This document shows, piece after piece, positions 14,001 to 23,655 of a DNA stretch of 64,000 bases (positions within the stretch are counted from its first letter, which is position 1; the number at the start of each line of letters is the position of its first letter). The notes below the pieces were generated by a model. That model saw nothing but the letters and a program-made list of their open reading frames with translations. It did no database searches and was not told where the DNA came from. The position numbers and the translations under genes were made by a program. The stretch is from Microthyrium microscopicum (taxonomy: Eukaryota > Ascomycota > Dothideomycetes > Microthyriales > Microthyriaceae). Where the stretch lies: positions 1,436,814 to 1,500,813 of the forward strand of contig MU004240.1 in NCBI GenBank assembly GCA_010405405.1, written 5' to 3'.

Positions 14001-14358
14001 AATCAAAGAGTGTGCCAACCAGACCAAGGCCAAAGCCCAGCCGATTGAACTCGAGCGCGGCTTCGCCACAATCCCTCTGCGCGGTATCGATGTGCCCTTC
14101 CACAGCACCTTCTTGCGCTCCGGTGTGAAGCCGTTCCGTAACTTCTTACTCAAGAAGATCAACAAGACGTCCATCGACCCGGCCAAATTGGTTGGCAAGT
14201 ACATTCCCAACGTCACAGCCAAGCCTTTTGAGCTTACACGCGAGTACTTTGAGGATGTGTTCCGTCTGACTAGCAGCCCAAGAATTGGCCACATTCTCCA
14301 AAACTGGGACAAGTACGAGACATCCGATGTCCTTCGCAATGCGGCGTCGGCTGCTTAA
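8041..14358 (+). CDS. FAS1: Fatty acid synthase subunit beta
   Basis: This is the beta subunit of fungal FAS, with acetyltransferase, enoyl reductase, dehydratase and malonyl/palmitoyl transferase activities. Exons are 8041-13228 and 13277-14358, giving 2,089 aa (yeast 2,051). The 48-bp intron has a GTAAGA donor, a CTAAC branch site and a TGCAG acceptor, and splicing restores [18 protein letters not shown]. Visible sites include the AT nucleophile in TGHSQG (Ser284) and the enoyl reductase start [17 protein letters not shown] with a [12 protein letters not shown] stretch. The hot-dog dehydratase has SGDFNPIH (Asp1585, His1590), and the MPT has YVFTGQGSQ followed by AGHSLGE (Ser1836). The ATG at 8041 ([10 protein letters not shown]) is chosen because it matches the conserved N-terminus; the frame stays open upstream to 7984 only through non-ATG codons. 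All catalytic motifs are intact, so the gene should be functional. It is head-to-head with FAS2. Confidence 0.97.
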
Positions 14359-14813
14359 AATTGTCCACTGGTTCAAACTCTTTTCCTTTTCTTGTCATTA
14401 TTTTAGATCTTGTTCTTGTTGCATTGTCTGTTCTCTTATAGAGGTGTCTTTTTCACAAAATTAGCTCACTGCTTTGTTGCGGGTTTGAAGCTTGGTTGTT
14501 CTGCAAAGTTAGAGCTGGGGGATTTGATTTTCGTTTAGCGACGTTATGCGCGCGGTCCTGTGTTTTACTTGCGTTCCTTGATAATAGAGTATAGCTAATC
14601 AACATTCTGCTGTTCCTAACTGATCTTTAAGCGCCTCCATGTTGTGTGTCACTTGGTAGGCTTGACCTTAGCGTCTACACCACAAGAAATCTCGCAGCCA
14701 TAACTGATGCCGCAGTGATAAGCAAGCTCGCTAGTAACTTTCATTCTCCATGAGATATCCTGAAAGCACAGGCACTTGCTAGGAACATAGTTCTACCACT
14801 AATAGGTTTCATC
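14359..14813. other. FAS1 3' flank
   Basis: T-rich sequence follows the FAS1 stop and probably holds its 3' UTR and polyadenylation region. I see no gene here. Confidence 0.5.
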
Positions 14814-15707
14814 ATGCATATACCAGCTGAAATCCAGATCATGATCCTGGAGTCTGGAGTTTTCGAAATGAATAGTGATGAAATCAAGATCTGCTCAGCA
14901 AGACACTGTGAAACACATCTCACCAAAACAGCCCAAGCCAGCTGCAAAGAAGATCTCTCAGCCGTCAGTTTAATCCCTGATCAAGTCCCAGAACGCAAAC
15001 TAACACCCAGCCAGGTCAAAAGCACCATCGCTCTCTTCACAGTCAACAAACTCTGGCACCAAATCGGCGCTCGCATCCTCTACACCAAACACCGCTTCAT
15101 CTTCCCCGGCCACCGCGGCTGGTGTGCTCTCAGCCGTTTCCTCATCACCATCGGCCCTGAAAAGACCCACCTGCTCCGCAAACTCACCATCCTGGATCTC
15201 AGCAGCGCTACCTGGCCTTCCGACGGCTTCCCCAACTTCCTGCAAGACTACGCCAGTCGGAAAGGCGAATCCATCACAAGTCTCAACCCCAAACAGGCAG
15301 GTAGCCAGATATGCGTTCCCAATAGATGGCCGGTGCGGCGTTCCGTGGACCTTTACTATCCGGCGGCATCTACATGGGATATCAGCCCATGGTGTGTGCA
15401 CTTTATATTCCCACTATTCGACGAAGGCAGCCAGCTAGCGTCGCTGGACTTAGTTCAAACCTCGTCTATATCTAGAGTAGGTTCGAATGTTGATGACTGG
15501 AGGCGAGCTCAGTGGAAACGTCAGATACGGGTCCGGAGCTTCTTGCGAACGCCCGGCGCAAGTGGGGATGAAACGCTGGCGGGTCGAGGGTTGAAGATGT
15601 GGGATTGTTTGGAGGATGAATTGCAGTATCGGATTGATCGGTTGCTTCCTACTGCGATATCTGATGGTTTGGCGAAGCCGGGGAAACTGAGGGTTCGTTG
15701 GGTTTAG
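14814..15707 (+). CDS. Hypothetical protein, F-box-like N-terminus (paralogue of 18938-19963)
   Basis: This is a single-exon ORF of 297 aa. It begins MHIPAEIQIMILESG, which resembles the short Leu-Pro-x-Glu-Ile/Leu-x-x-x-Ile helix of fungal F-box-like and 2EXR-type proteins. The core IGARILYTKHRFIFPG, then GWCALSRFLITIG and LLRKLTIL, has the same layout as FYGNNRFRFSG, GWIALWLFTAKIG and FLRQISV in the gene at 18938, so the two belong to one family. No catalytic motif, signal peptide or membrane segment is visible. The second half is rich in Arg and Trp. Function is unknown. Many such proteins in filamentous fungi are expanded and fast-evolving. Confidence is good that it is a gene and low on its role. 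Confidence 0.65.
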   Translation: MHIPAEIQIMILESGVFEMNSDEIKICSARHCETHLTKTAQASCKEDLSAVSLIPDQVPERKLTPSQVKSTIALFTVNKLWHQIGARILYTKHRFIFPGHRGWCALSRFLITIGPEKTHLLRKLTILDLSSATWPSDGFPNFLQDYASRKGESITSLNPKQAGSQICVPNRWPVRRSVDLYYPAASTWDISPWCVHFIFPLFDEGSQLASLDLVQTSSISRVGSNVDDWRRAQWKRQIRVRSFLRTPGASGDETLAGRGLKMWDCLEDELQYRIDRLLPTAISDGLAKPGKLRVRWV

Positions 15708-16645
15708 TATGTAGGGGCGTTGTGAAGAAGTTTAATGGTCTGATTTGAGGCTAGACGCTGTTGCTGATGCCCTTTGCGAAAGCCGTTTGTTTGATATAGA
15801 GCTGTCTGCACAGAATTACAAGTGTGCCTTGGTAGGCGGAAGAATTACTCGTTTTGATCACTTCGATGGTCTAGATGCTCAAGGAACGGCACACACTTAG
15901 GGGTTCTCGTGGCATGCAGCATGAAGCAGTCCTGCGCCTTGGTTCCTGGCCATGAAAAGAGCAAGTTTTGTTTCGCTAATTATCATACGAGCTTCATACC
16001 TTATCCTATGAGCCTCACCGATTATCTTACGAGCCCCCGTTGTCATCTCTGGCTTGATCTCAACCGATTATTGCCACAAGTTTCCAGTCAATATGGGATA
16101 CAATTGCTGCTTGAGTGACATGCTGTCAGTCGGAAGGGGTTGGCGCAAGAAGAAAGTAACTGCTTTCCCATGAAGGGCGAGGTTTTGAAGCTTGTTTGTG
16201 CTTTGGCTCTGCATTCAATGACCTTGGCAATGCACGATCTGCTCTATCGTTTGCCAAAATCCTGCCGTCTTGGCGAGTCTCTTGTACGTTCAATGGGCCT
16301 ATTCGGCTTCATGCGCCATTTGGACTCAACATCACGATGCGAGTTTCTAGGCGCATGAGCTGAGAGTTTAGTCCTGTAATGACTCGAGCAAATACTGGAT
16401 CGAGGATGTGCAAATGTACGGCTTGCATCAGCTGAACTGCGGAAACGCCGATAACCTGGAGTATCTTGTGAAGCAGTATCAACATTGAAGTATTTTGGAA
16501 TTGAGTAGTGGTTCGTAAAGCACGCGTTATTGGACATTGAAAACCATAAGTACTCACAAGATCCCCAATGATCTAGTAGACAATGAAACACAGCGACTCA
16601 ATCAGTTCTGAACTTTGGTTATCACCAATTTGACCCTTTTTCAAA
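15708..16645. other. Intergenic, no gene seen
   Basis: Only short unsupported ORFs are present (for example at 15909-16118 and 16244-16591). I see no repeat or RNA gene. Confidence 0.5.
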
Positions 16646-18397
16646 ATGTCTTCTGATCCAAAATCAGATACCACTGACGAGGTCATCCAACTCCTCGAGC
16701 AACTCTCGTGCTCAAGTCCTCAGTCCTCAGATTCTCCCGCTGAAGCCGTTCTCTCCTCCGGGCTACTGAAGTCCTTGAAATCGAGCCTCGTGCCTGAACC
16801 TTTGCCAATTGGAGGTCTTCAAGCATATGAATTTGCAGAGCACAAACATCTGGGCGACAGCGTCACACTCAAAGGGACTGACGTGATATCATTCAAGGCT
16901 CGGAACAATATTTACATCACGTATGGTCAAATAAACGGGCTTGCAGGTGACTTTTACGGAACCATGGCGCCAATTTGCAACGGTACGACTGTTGAGGACC
17001 AGGAGCACAGATTTATATATGCTTGGTGGACTCTTTTCAACAAAGACTCTGATGCGCATAGCGTCTTGAATCTGCTAAAGACAGAAGTCGACAGCTTCGA
17101 GAACGCAAAAACCCAACAAGAACTAGGCCAAGGCGTATTCTCGGAGACATATAAGCCCACGGGTCCATGGTCGGCGCAATGGACCACTCTCAGGACGCTT
17201 CTCACTACTTCAAGCTACTGGCGATTAGGAGCAGTCAATCTAGACCATTTTGGTGAGGATGCTGGAACTGCTTACAATACTGGTCATCGAGTCGCCCTAA
17301 AGCTTGCAGCTACCGCGTCCCCCAATGCCGATGCCGTACTGTCACCCAAGGACAGAGGGGACATCTTGAAGACTGCCTACACCATGAATGCTTTCGCGGA
17401 CCATTTTTTGCAAGATCGCTTCGCTTCTGGCCATCTGAGGACCCCTCGCCGCAAGCTTTTGGATACGCTTGACGTACAAACCCTCCAGTTGGCATCGTTG
17501 GACGAGCAGGCAAAGAACCTTTGCTGAAAAGTAAGTACTGGTTGAGTTATCACCATATCCAATCTCATTTCCTGCTAGGCTATGCACGACGAAGACAACA
17601 AAAGGGGCTTGATGGTACGCAGTCTCGACAGATCTGAGCCTTGGATGGTTTGCGGAGATGGCCACTTGCTCGATAGCAGAAACGGTGTTGCTATTGCGCA
17701 GTGCAAGCTATCTCTACAGGCTTCAGTCGATGAAGTATACGATGCATGGACCACTGGGTTCATTCCGCCTGATCATCACTTCAGGGCGTGGGCTCATGCT
17801 CCAAGACCCGATTCGATAAAAAGCTTGGACAATTTTGCACCAATGTTCAATGAAGAAGGCCAGATTCGCAGCCCTTTGGTGGGCCCAGGTCCCTTCACAT
17901 ACTGTGATGTGGGATCCGCTGAGTGGGTCGCTGTACGCCAACAAGTCAATCCTGGAGACAAAGACGATACTTTTCCAGCTCGACTACGAGTGGAGGCTGA
18001 AGTCGAAGAGGGTAGGGCGAAAGTCGAAGCCAGTGCTGCAAAATATGAGATGAAGGACGACCAAGGCGGCCAGCACCGACTGCTTGGTGGTAAAGTAGGA
18101 CTCAATGTGGGCGCCTACACTGGATATGATTTCGGTGTTCAAGCATATAGTTATGATGGAAAAGTCGGCAAGGCAACTGTTGGTTTGAACTGGGACACTG
18201 GTGCTGGGTACAGGAACGAAGGTGTTGAAGTCAAGGTTATTGGAACTGGTGTTAGTATTGGGCGAGAAACGGGCATCTCTATCTGGGGTTCCTCTATCAA
18301 ATTCAAGCTCTGGTTATCAGAGTTGGGAGGGAAATTCCCAATCGTTTTTATTCTCCATTATGATATCAGTGATATATTTGACCTCATTAGCACTTGA
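16646..18397 (+). CDS. Zinc-dependent phospholipase C-like protein with C-terminal glycine-rich domain; frame broken by TGA
   Basis: Two exons fit, 16646-17530 and 17579-18397 (48-bp intron, GTAAGT donor), giving about 566 aa. The first exon contains NLDHFGEDAGTAYNTGH and NAFADHFLQDRFASGH followed by RTPRRK, and the second opens with MHDEDN. These His/Asp-rich motifs match the metal-binding core of bacterial and fungal zinc phospholipase C-like proteins, as I recall the family. An upstream YGQINGLAGDFYG is also typical. The C-terminal ~110 aa alternate Gly with hydrophobic residues (GGKVGLNVGAYTGYDFGVQ and onwards) and probably form a beta-rich domain. Splicing with the good GTAAGT donor keeps phase 0 but leaves an in-frame TGA at 17525-17527, codon 294. 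A weak GC-AG donor at 17510 (CAG/GCAAAG) would remove the stop and give 560 aa. No signal peptide is obvious. The gene is either recently disrupted, alternatively spliced or affected by a sequence error. Confidence 0.6.
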
Positions 18398-18937
18398 GCG
18401 TCAGACTTGGTTGCTACTGAGCAATATAAGATGGCTGATGCTAAACTTGGGAGTTAAAATATTTGTACATCGATCTGTCTCCAAGTAACAACTGGAAGCA
18501 CCTATGGTTGGTTCATGATCACCCAATAGAACTGATCAATAGAAGAGTATCACTTTTGGCAGCTATGTATTTCTTCACTATATCTGGTGGGCGGTCATGT
18601 ACAATTGCACGATTTGAGCTTTCATCACGCAATCCTTCCAACCCATACTCGTGCGACATAGTCATTTCAAGCCTTGTATAAAAGAGCAAGAGTCAGTGAC
18701 CTTTAGCTTTACCCTTTGTAAATGAACAGGTACATGTCATTTAGCAATCACTGAAATATTGCAGGTACTGTCATTCTAGGCCACTTCATGGTTGACCCTA
18801 CACAGGTATATTATTCATGTATCCAAATGTTCATGAATCTAGATCGTCCGCATTCTATGCTCCCTCCTGACAACTTGTTGATTACTAATTGGACTTTTTG
18901 GTGAGTATGTTCATATGAATTCTCAATCCCATTCTAA
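18398..18937. other. Intergenic, no gene seen
   Basis: AT-leaning sequence between the phospholipase-like gene and the next ORF. No convincing coding or repeat signal. Confidence 0.5.
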
Positions 18938-19963
18938 ATGTTGCAAAAGCATACAGCCATAATGACTTCTACGTTCCTAGCACTAAACGAGGACTGCCGA
19001 CACGAGATATACACACATGTCTTGAGGGTGCCAGGCGCTATTGAATTTATTCCAATTTCCGACCATGAAATAATGACAGCTAAAAACATGTCAAGTTTCC
19101 ATGATCACTATTGGAAACAAATTGCCCCTTTGACGCAATTTCTTCGCACCTGCAAGGCAATTTACGAAGAAGCTTGTCCGATATTCTATGGCAACAATCG
19201 CTTTCGCTTTTCTGGCGAACAAGGATGGATAGCTCTCTGGTTGTTCACAGCGAAAATTGGAGAAAGGAACAGCAGCTTCCTCCGCCAAATCTCGGTTCCC
19301 AGTCCATGGCTGAACGAGACATACGGTTGCATGTCGTTGATGACTAGAAGAAGCGAACTGCTCCATGCTTACTCCCAATTCGGATATGACGCGCACTTCA
19401 AATCGGCCTCTCGCCATCTCAAATGGTGTGATGCGTTCCAGAATCTGTTCCTCGAAGGTGAAGAACTAGGCTATTCAGTTCGAGCCATGTCTCTCGTCTG
19501 CGAATCGTTCGCCCGTTCCAAAACTTTGCAAACGCTTGAACTGGTATTACCGTCCTATTACTGCACGTGGATATCAACGATAGCACTGGAAGACGACGAG
19601 AAACATGGTCTAGCGGCCGCCGTGAGCAATCCGGACTGGAAAGTCAATTCGCAGCTGGATTTGCTTGAGAGATATGTTGAGCCGTGGATCCTTCTACAGC
19701 GACTTGCTACGGGAAGGTCAAAAGATGGGCCTAGCTTGACTATCAGGCTGACGATATTGGCCAATCCTCGGGAGAAGATCTTGCACGACGCTCTTCAAGA
19801 GGATATAGAGACTATTCGGACCCAGACTACGGAGTCGGGGTGGCATTTCGGCATCGTGCCGATAGAAACATACAATGAGGAGATTGTGTTGGGCCCAGAG
19901 ATCAAATCTTGGTACAAGTGGCTTGATGGGGAGGAGAAAATCATAAATACTGATGGGCAATAG
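18938..19963 (+). CDS. Hypothetical protein, F-box-like/2EXR-type N-terminus
   Basis: This is a single-exon ORF of 341 aa. An internal ATG at 18962 (MTSTFLALNEDCRHEIYTHV) may be the true start, because the conserved part begins there. The N-terminal LNEDCRHEIYTHVLRVPGAI, then LRTCKAIYEEACPIFYGNN, is the pattern of fungal proteins in which a short F-box-like helix is followed by a CR..Y.EA..ilY.nN motif. It shares the FxFxG..GW.AL..F...IG block with the gene at 14814. No enzymatic signature, signal peptide or membrane helix is seen. The role is unknown; substrate recognition for ubiquitin ligation is conceivable from the N-terminus but not shown. Confidence 0.7.
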   Translation: MLQKHTAIMTSTFLALNEDCRHEIYTHVLRVPGAIEFIPISDHEIMTAKNMSSFHDHYWKQIAPLTQFLRTCKAIYEEACPIFYGNNRFRFSGEQGWIALWLFTAKIGERNSSFLRQISVPSPWLNETYGCMSLMTRRSELLHAYSQFGYDAHFKSASRHLKWCDAFQNLFLEGEELGYSVRAMSLVCESFARSKTLQTLELVLPSYYCTWISTIALEDDEKHGLAAAVSNPDWKVNSQLDLLERYVEPWILLQRLATGRSKDGPSLTIRLTILANPREKILHDALQEDIETIRTQTTESGWHFGIVPIETYNEEIVLGPEIKSWYKWLDGEEKIINTDGQ

Positions 19964-20401
19964 ACTACCGTGATTCTATGGTATCACATTCAAACAAATC
20001 TGGAAAATTCAATACACGTTTTTCTTGCGCGGCTTCTAAAGCCAGAAAAGTAACCTTAGAATTCTATAAGGCTGAGCAAAACAATTGAGATTTCAGCAGA
20101 ACTGTTCAGCCTAATGCATGTTTAGGTAAGCTGACGATGGGCAAAAACTCAAAGAGCAAAAAGCAGGACCAGGATAACTTCATTACGATACTTAAATAAC
20201 TAGTATCAAATTTCGAAGTATCTAGCGCATAGCTCCTTGAGATCATCAGATCACAAGATGTATCACGAATGTGCCATAATGGGGCTATCTAAGAGTTTAG
20301 GGGCTGGCTTCGTTCCAACCTAAATTTACTGGGAATAATTCTCGAAGCGTCATTCAACTCTCCATCCTTCATAACCAGCAGCTCCCAAACAATTTATAAC
20401 C
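19964..20401. other. Intergenic, promoter side of the flavin-reductase-like gene
   Basis: No gene seen. The final 60 bases form a short leader directly before ATG 20402. Confidence 0.5.
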
Positions 20402-21554
20402 ATGTCATCCTCGAAACCCCTTCATGAGCAGATGGCCGATGCAGAGAAATCTATCCAGAGGAATCCCCACCCAGATTTCAAGGCAGTGGAGGCTGGACGA
20501 CCTGAGTGGACTTCTGAGAGCTTTTCGTATACCAAGACCAAAAAACCCGACTGGAAATATGGCGAAGGAGGCAACGATGATGGTGAGAGCGTCAATGGCA
20601 AACTGAAGCATGTAGAGATCGATCCATACGCTGAAGGTCGCATGCCGCAAAGCAACTATAAGCTACTGATCAGTGCCATTGTTCCGCGCCCCGTTGGATT
20701 CTGCAGCACTGTGAGTGCTGATGGTAAGTACTGCTACAGGACCATGCGGGCATATGTTGTTTTCGAGCGATCTTGGTGCAAACAGATGTCTTCCTGCGAA
20801 TAGTCAGAAGCATACTAAAAGTAAATTGTTGCACAGGAAAAAGCTCCAACCTCGCACCATTTTCCTACTTCAATTTGATCAACCACGACCCTCCGTTGTT
20901 CATTTTCGGGTTTGCTGGAGGGTTTGATCGGCCAAAAGATTCTTTGAGTAACCTTGCGGAAACGAAAGAATGTACGCAATACCGTGCATTTGATCAATGA
21001 CCGCAAGATATTTGGCCGCTAATACCGAATCTTCAGGCTGTATCAGCATAATTTCCGAGCATTATGTCGAAGCAGCCAATGCTTGTTCGATCAACGCCCC
21101 AACAGGAACCTCTGAATGGGCAGTATCTGGTCTTCACCCGGTGCCTTGCAAGTCTGTTCGCCCACACAGAGTTGGAGAAGCTATCTTCTCCGTCGAAGGA
21201 AAGCTCGTGGAAACCCGCGAATTTGAAAGTCGAGCTACGCCGGGAAAGAAGACTGGTGTTCTTGCCATTGTCGAAGGCGTACGATTTTGGGTTCGTGAAG
21301 ATGCGATCAATGAAGCTCAGGACTACATAGACCCCGAAGTAAGTCCCAGATCTGGTGTGTTTCGGCCCAGGTACTAACTGTGCAAGATTCTTCGACCCAT
21401 CGGCCGCCTTGGTAGAATCTCATACGGTCGTACCACAGAAGGCTTTGAGCTTCCACGTCCAGATTGGACAGAAGAAAGCAAAAAGCCCGACTGGAAGGCC
21501 AATTTTGCAAAGAGCAGACACCCGGATGAAGCTGCTGACAAGGCTTCCATCTAG
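20402..21554 (+). CDS. Flavin reductase-like (DIM6/NTAB-type) FMN-binding protein
   Basis: There are four exons: 20402-20723, 20837-20971, 21037-21338 and 21387-21554, giving 308 aa with every phase consistent. The FMN-binding split-barrel core starts at YKLLISAIVPRPVGFCSTV and runs through KSSNLAPFSYFNLINHDPP and LFIFGFAGG. ISEHYVEAANACSINAP and SEWAVSGL follow. This is the pattern of the flavoprotein oxygenase/flavin reductase-like family, which binds FMN; the physiological substrate is not predictable. The ~75-residue N-terminal extension is charged and contains the motif KPDWK, which recurs near the C-terminus. Intron 2 has the unusual donor GTACGC at 20972. It was chosen because the acceptor at 21036 then keeps the family's spacing (ECCISIISEHY). 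A GC-AG alternative nearby would lose two residues. The gene is tail-to-tail with the dehydrogenase at 21995. Confidence 0.85.
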
Positions 21555-21994
21555 TGACATATTATGGTTCTGCGCTTTAAGCCTGTAGTCGGCTTTTGGC
21601 AATACATATAATCCCAGAGCGGAATAACTAACGACAGTCTCTTGCCTCGCTCAATCTTCTCATTCTCTAGATGATTTGGAGCTGGATACACTTGTTCGCA
21701 ACGTGTACGAGACAAGATTAACCTCGACGATCTTTGAGTACGAGCGCGTCTATCAACTTCACGACGTTCTTGTAATTTATCAGTCGATACATTCGCTGTA
21801 TGTTTCTACTATATAACCTTATCGTAAAGCCTGTTTACGACGTTCTGTGGCAATCAACACCACCCATGTATAAATCTGTGTTTGTGATAGTCGACGCCTT
21901 TCACCACGTCTGTCTCTTGCCAGATTGACAACTTCATAGCAAGGCTGATCGGGGGTCTGCATGTTCTGTCCACTTGCTTGTTGGTGTAGAGAAG
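21555..21994. other. Convergent 3' intergenic region
   Basis: Short region between two convergent genes. It probably holds both 3' UTRs and nothing else was seen. Confidence 0.5.
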
Positions 21995-23025
21995 CTACTC
22001 GTTCTCGTATTTGAGGCCACTTTCCTTTCGAACAGCACCATACATACCAGCCATGTCTCCCTTCGACCCAGCGTGCTCTTTCACAGCCTCAAGATGGTGC
22101 TTCACGGTCTCCATGCCGATCATTCGTGTTCCTGAGTCTTTTGCCAGGCTCAAGATGTGATTGGTATCTTTCAGACCCAGATCTATGGCCAAAAGCGGCT
22201 GAAGTTGTTAGCTTTCGCACATTATTGACAAACCTTAGAACATACCTCATCACGCTTGTAGTAATCTCCCGAGGTCATTCGCTTAGCATAGGCCCCCATA
22301 GGGCTAGCAGCGCCGAACATCGTCTCAAGGAAATTTTGCGCGACATCAGAACCCACGCCAGTCTTCTCGGCAAGTGTCAGTCCTTCCGCGATCATCTCGA
22401 CCATGAGCAGAACGAACGAATTGCCAACAAGCTTCAAGGCCGCAGCTTTGCTTGGCTCTCGGTCACTCATGTCGATGATCTCCCGTCCTACGACTCCCTT
22501 CAGATATGGCTTCAACTTCGTTACGGCACCGGCTGGACCAGCGGGTACACAGACAAGCTGGCCAGCATCTGCCATTGCCGGAGCACCAAAGACTATGAGT
22601 CACAATCAGTCCCCTTTCATAGAGATTGACAGTAAGCTTTCCAACATACCAGGACATCCAATGTATTCGGCGCCCTTCTCTGCCACCACTTTTGCCAGCT
22701 CATCTGAGGTACTCGGATGTATTGTAGCACAATCCACAAAGATCTTGCCTTTGACATCACCCTCTAGTGCCGTTGCGTAAGTCTCTTTGTCGACTTCATC
22801 AGTGCCCACGCATGTAAAGATGATATCTGCATCTTTCACTGCTTCCGCAATGGTTGATGCAACTTTTGCGCGATCTCTTCCAATGGTCTCTGCGAGCGCT
22901 TCGGCGCGAGATGTCGTTCGATTGTAGAGGACGAGAGGTGAATCCAGATTGCCCTTCTCGACCAAGTTTTTGCTCATGGCACGGCCAATATTGCCTAGGC
23001 CAAGGTAGGCGAGTCTCGGAGCCAT
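21995..23025 (-). CDS. Beta-hydroxyacid dehydrogenase (3-hydroxyisobutyrate / 6-phosphogluconate dehydrogenase-like)
   Basis: Exons on the minus strand are 23025-22650, 22592-22246 and 22198-21995 (introns of 57 and 47 bp), giving 308 aa, the usual length for this family. The N-terminal Rossmann motif is LGLGNIGRAMSKNL. The DCATIHPSTSDELAK segment corresponds to the substrate-binding loop (usually D-x-S-T-x-x-P; here Thr-Ile-His replaces part of it). Then come GAPAMADAGQL and PAGPAGAVTKLKPYL, and the helix LKLVGNSFVLLMVEMIAEGL, which carries the conserved catalytic-Lys/Asn pair. It should reduce or oxidise a 3-hydroxy acid with NAD(P). The exact substrate cannot be assigned. It lacks an obvious mitochondrial presequence, so a cytosolic role is more likely than valine catabolism. 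It starts 630 bp from RTT106 in head-to-head orientation. Confidence 0.88.
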
Positions 23026-23655
23026 AGTCTGTTTGTATCTGATTTAGCCGGATGAATCGGGATACTGAGCTAGGTACTTCGATGTAAAGTCTTGTCTGTC
23101 AAAGTGACTAGTATGATGAAGCTGTAATAGTATTTGTGTGGTATTACGTGTAAATATAGGCTTCAATCTGCTTGGCGGTTGATATATCTTGAAATGTAGG
23201 TAGTTGTTACTGGCGGAAGTTTTCAAGTTACCAAGTAGTGATAGTCTACGGTCACTTTACTTGAGTATTCATGACGCAGCAAGTGACTCAGAACGTGCAG
23301 TAAACTTTAGCTAATACTAGACTCTAAAGCATCTGACAAGGACTTTGACAGCACGAAATAAGTTCATAGAAAGCGGAAACGTTCCGCGATCGGAACCCAA
23401 TAATCATCCTTCCTCTTTAGGAAATGCCCACTTTAACCAACAAGATCCATGCGCAGTTTAACAAGTCGTTGTTTTTGCTCCTTTTCTGTTGTTAGTGCCC
23501 GTCGTGAACGTTTGTGGCACCACTTAAGCGCTTTAAACACCAAGCCAATAACCATCGACGCGTCAAGCGCGTTTCTTATTCAGAGCCTAGAAAAGTACAC
23601 CTTTCACCCTTAACTCCCTCTATCTCAACTATTTTACGTCATCTCAACTTTAGCC
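23026..23655. promoter_or_regulatory. Bidirectional promoter region, dehydrogenase / RTT106
   Basis: A 630-bp head-to-head spacer which must hold both promoters. The stretch before ATG 23656 is C/T-rich. No specific binding site was identified. Confidence 0.45.
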
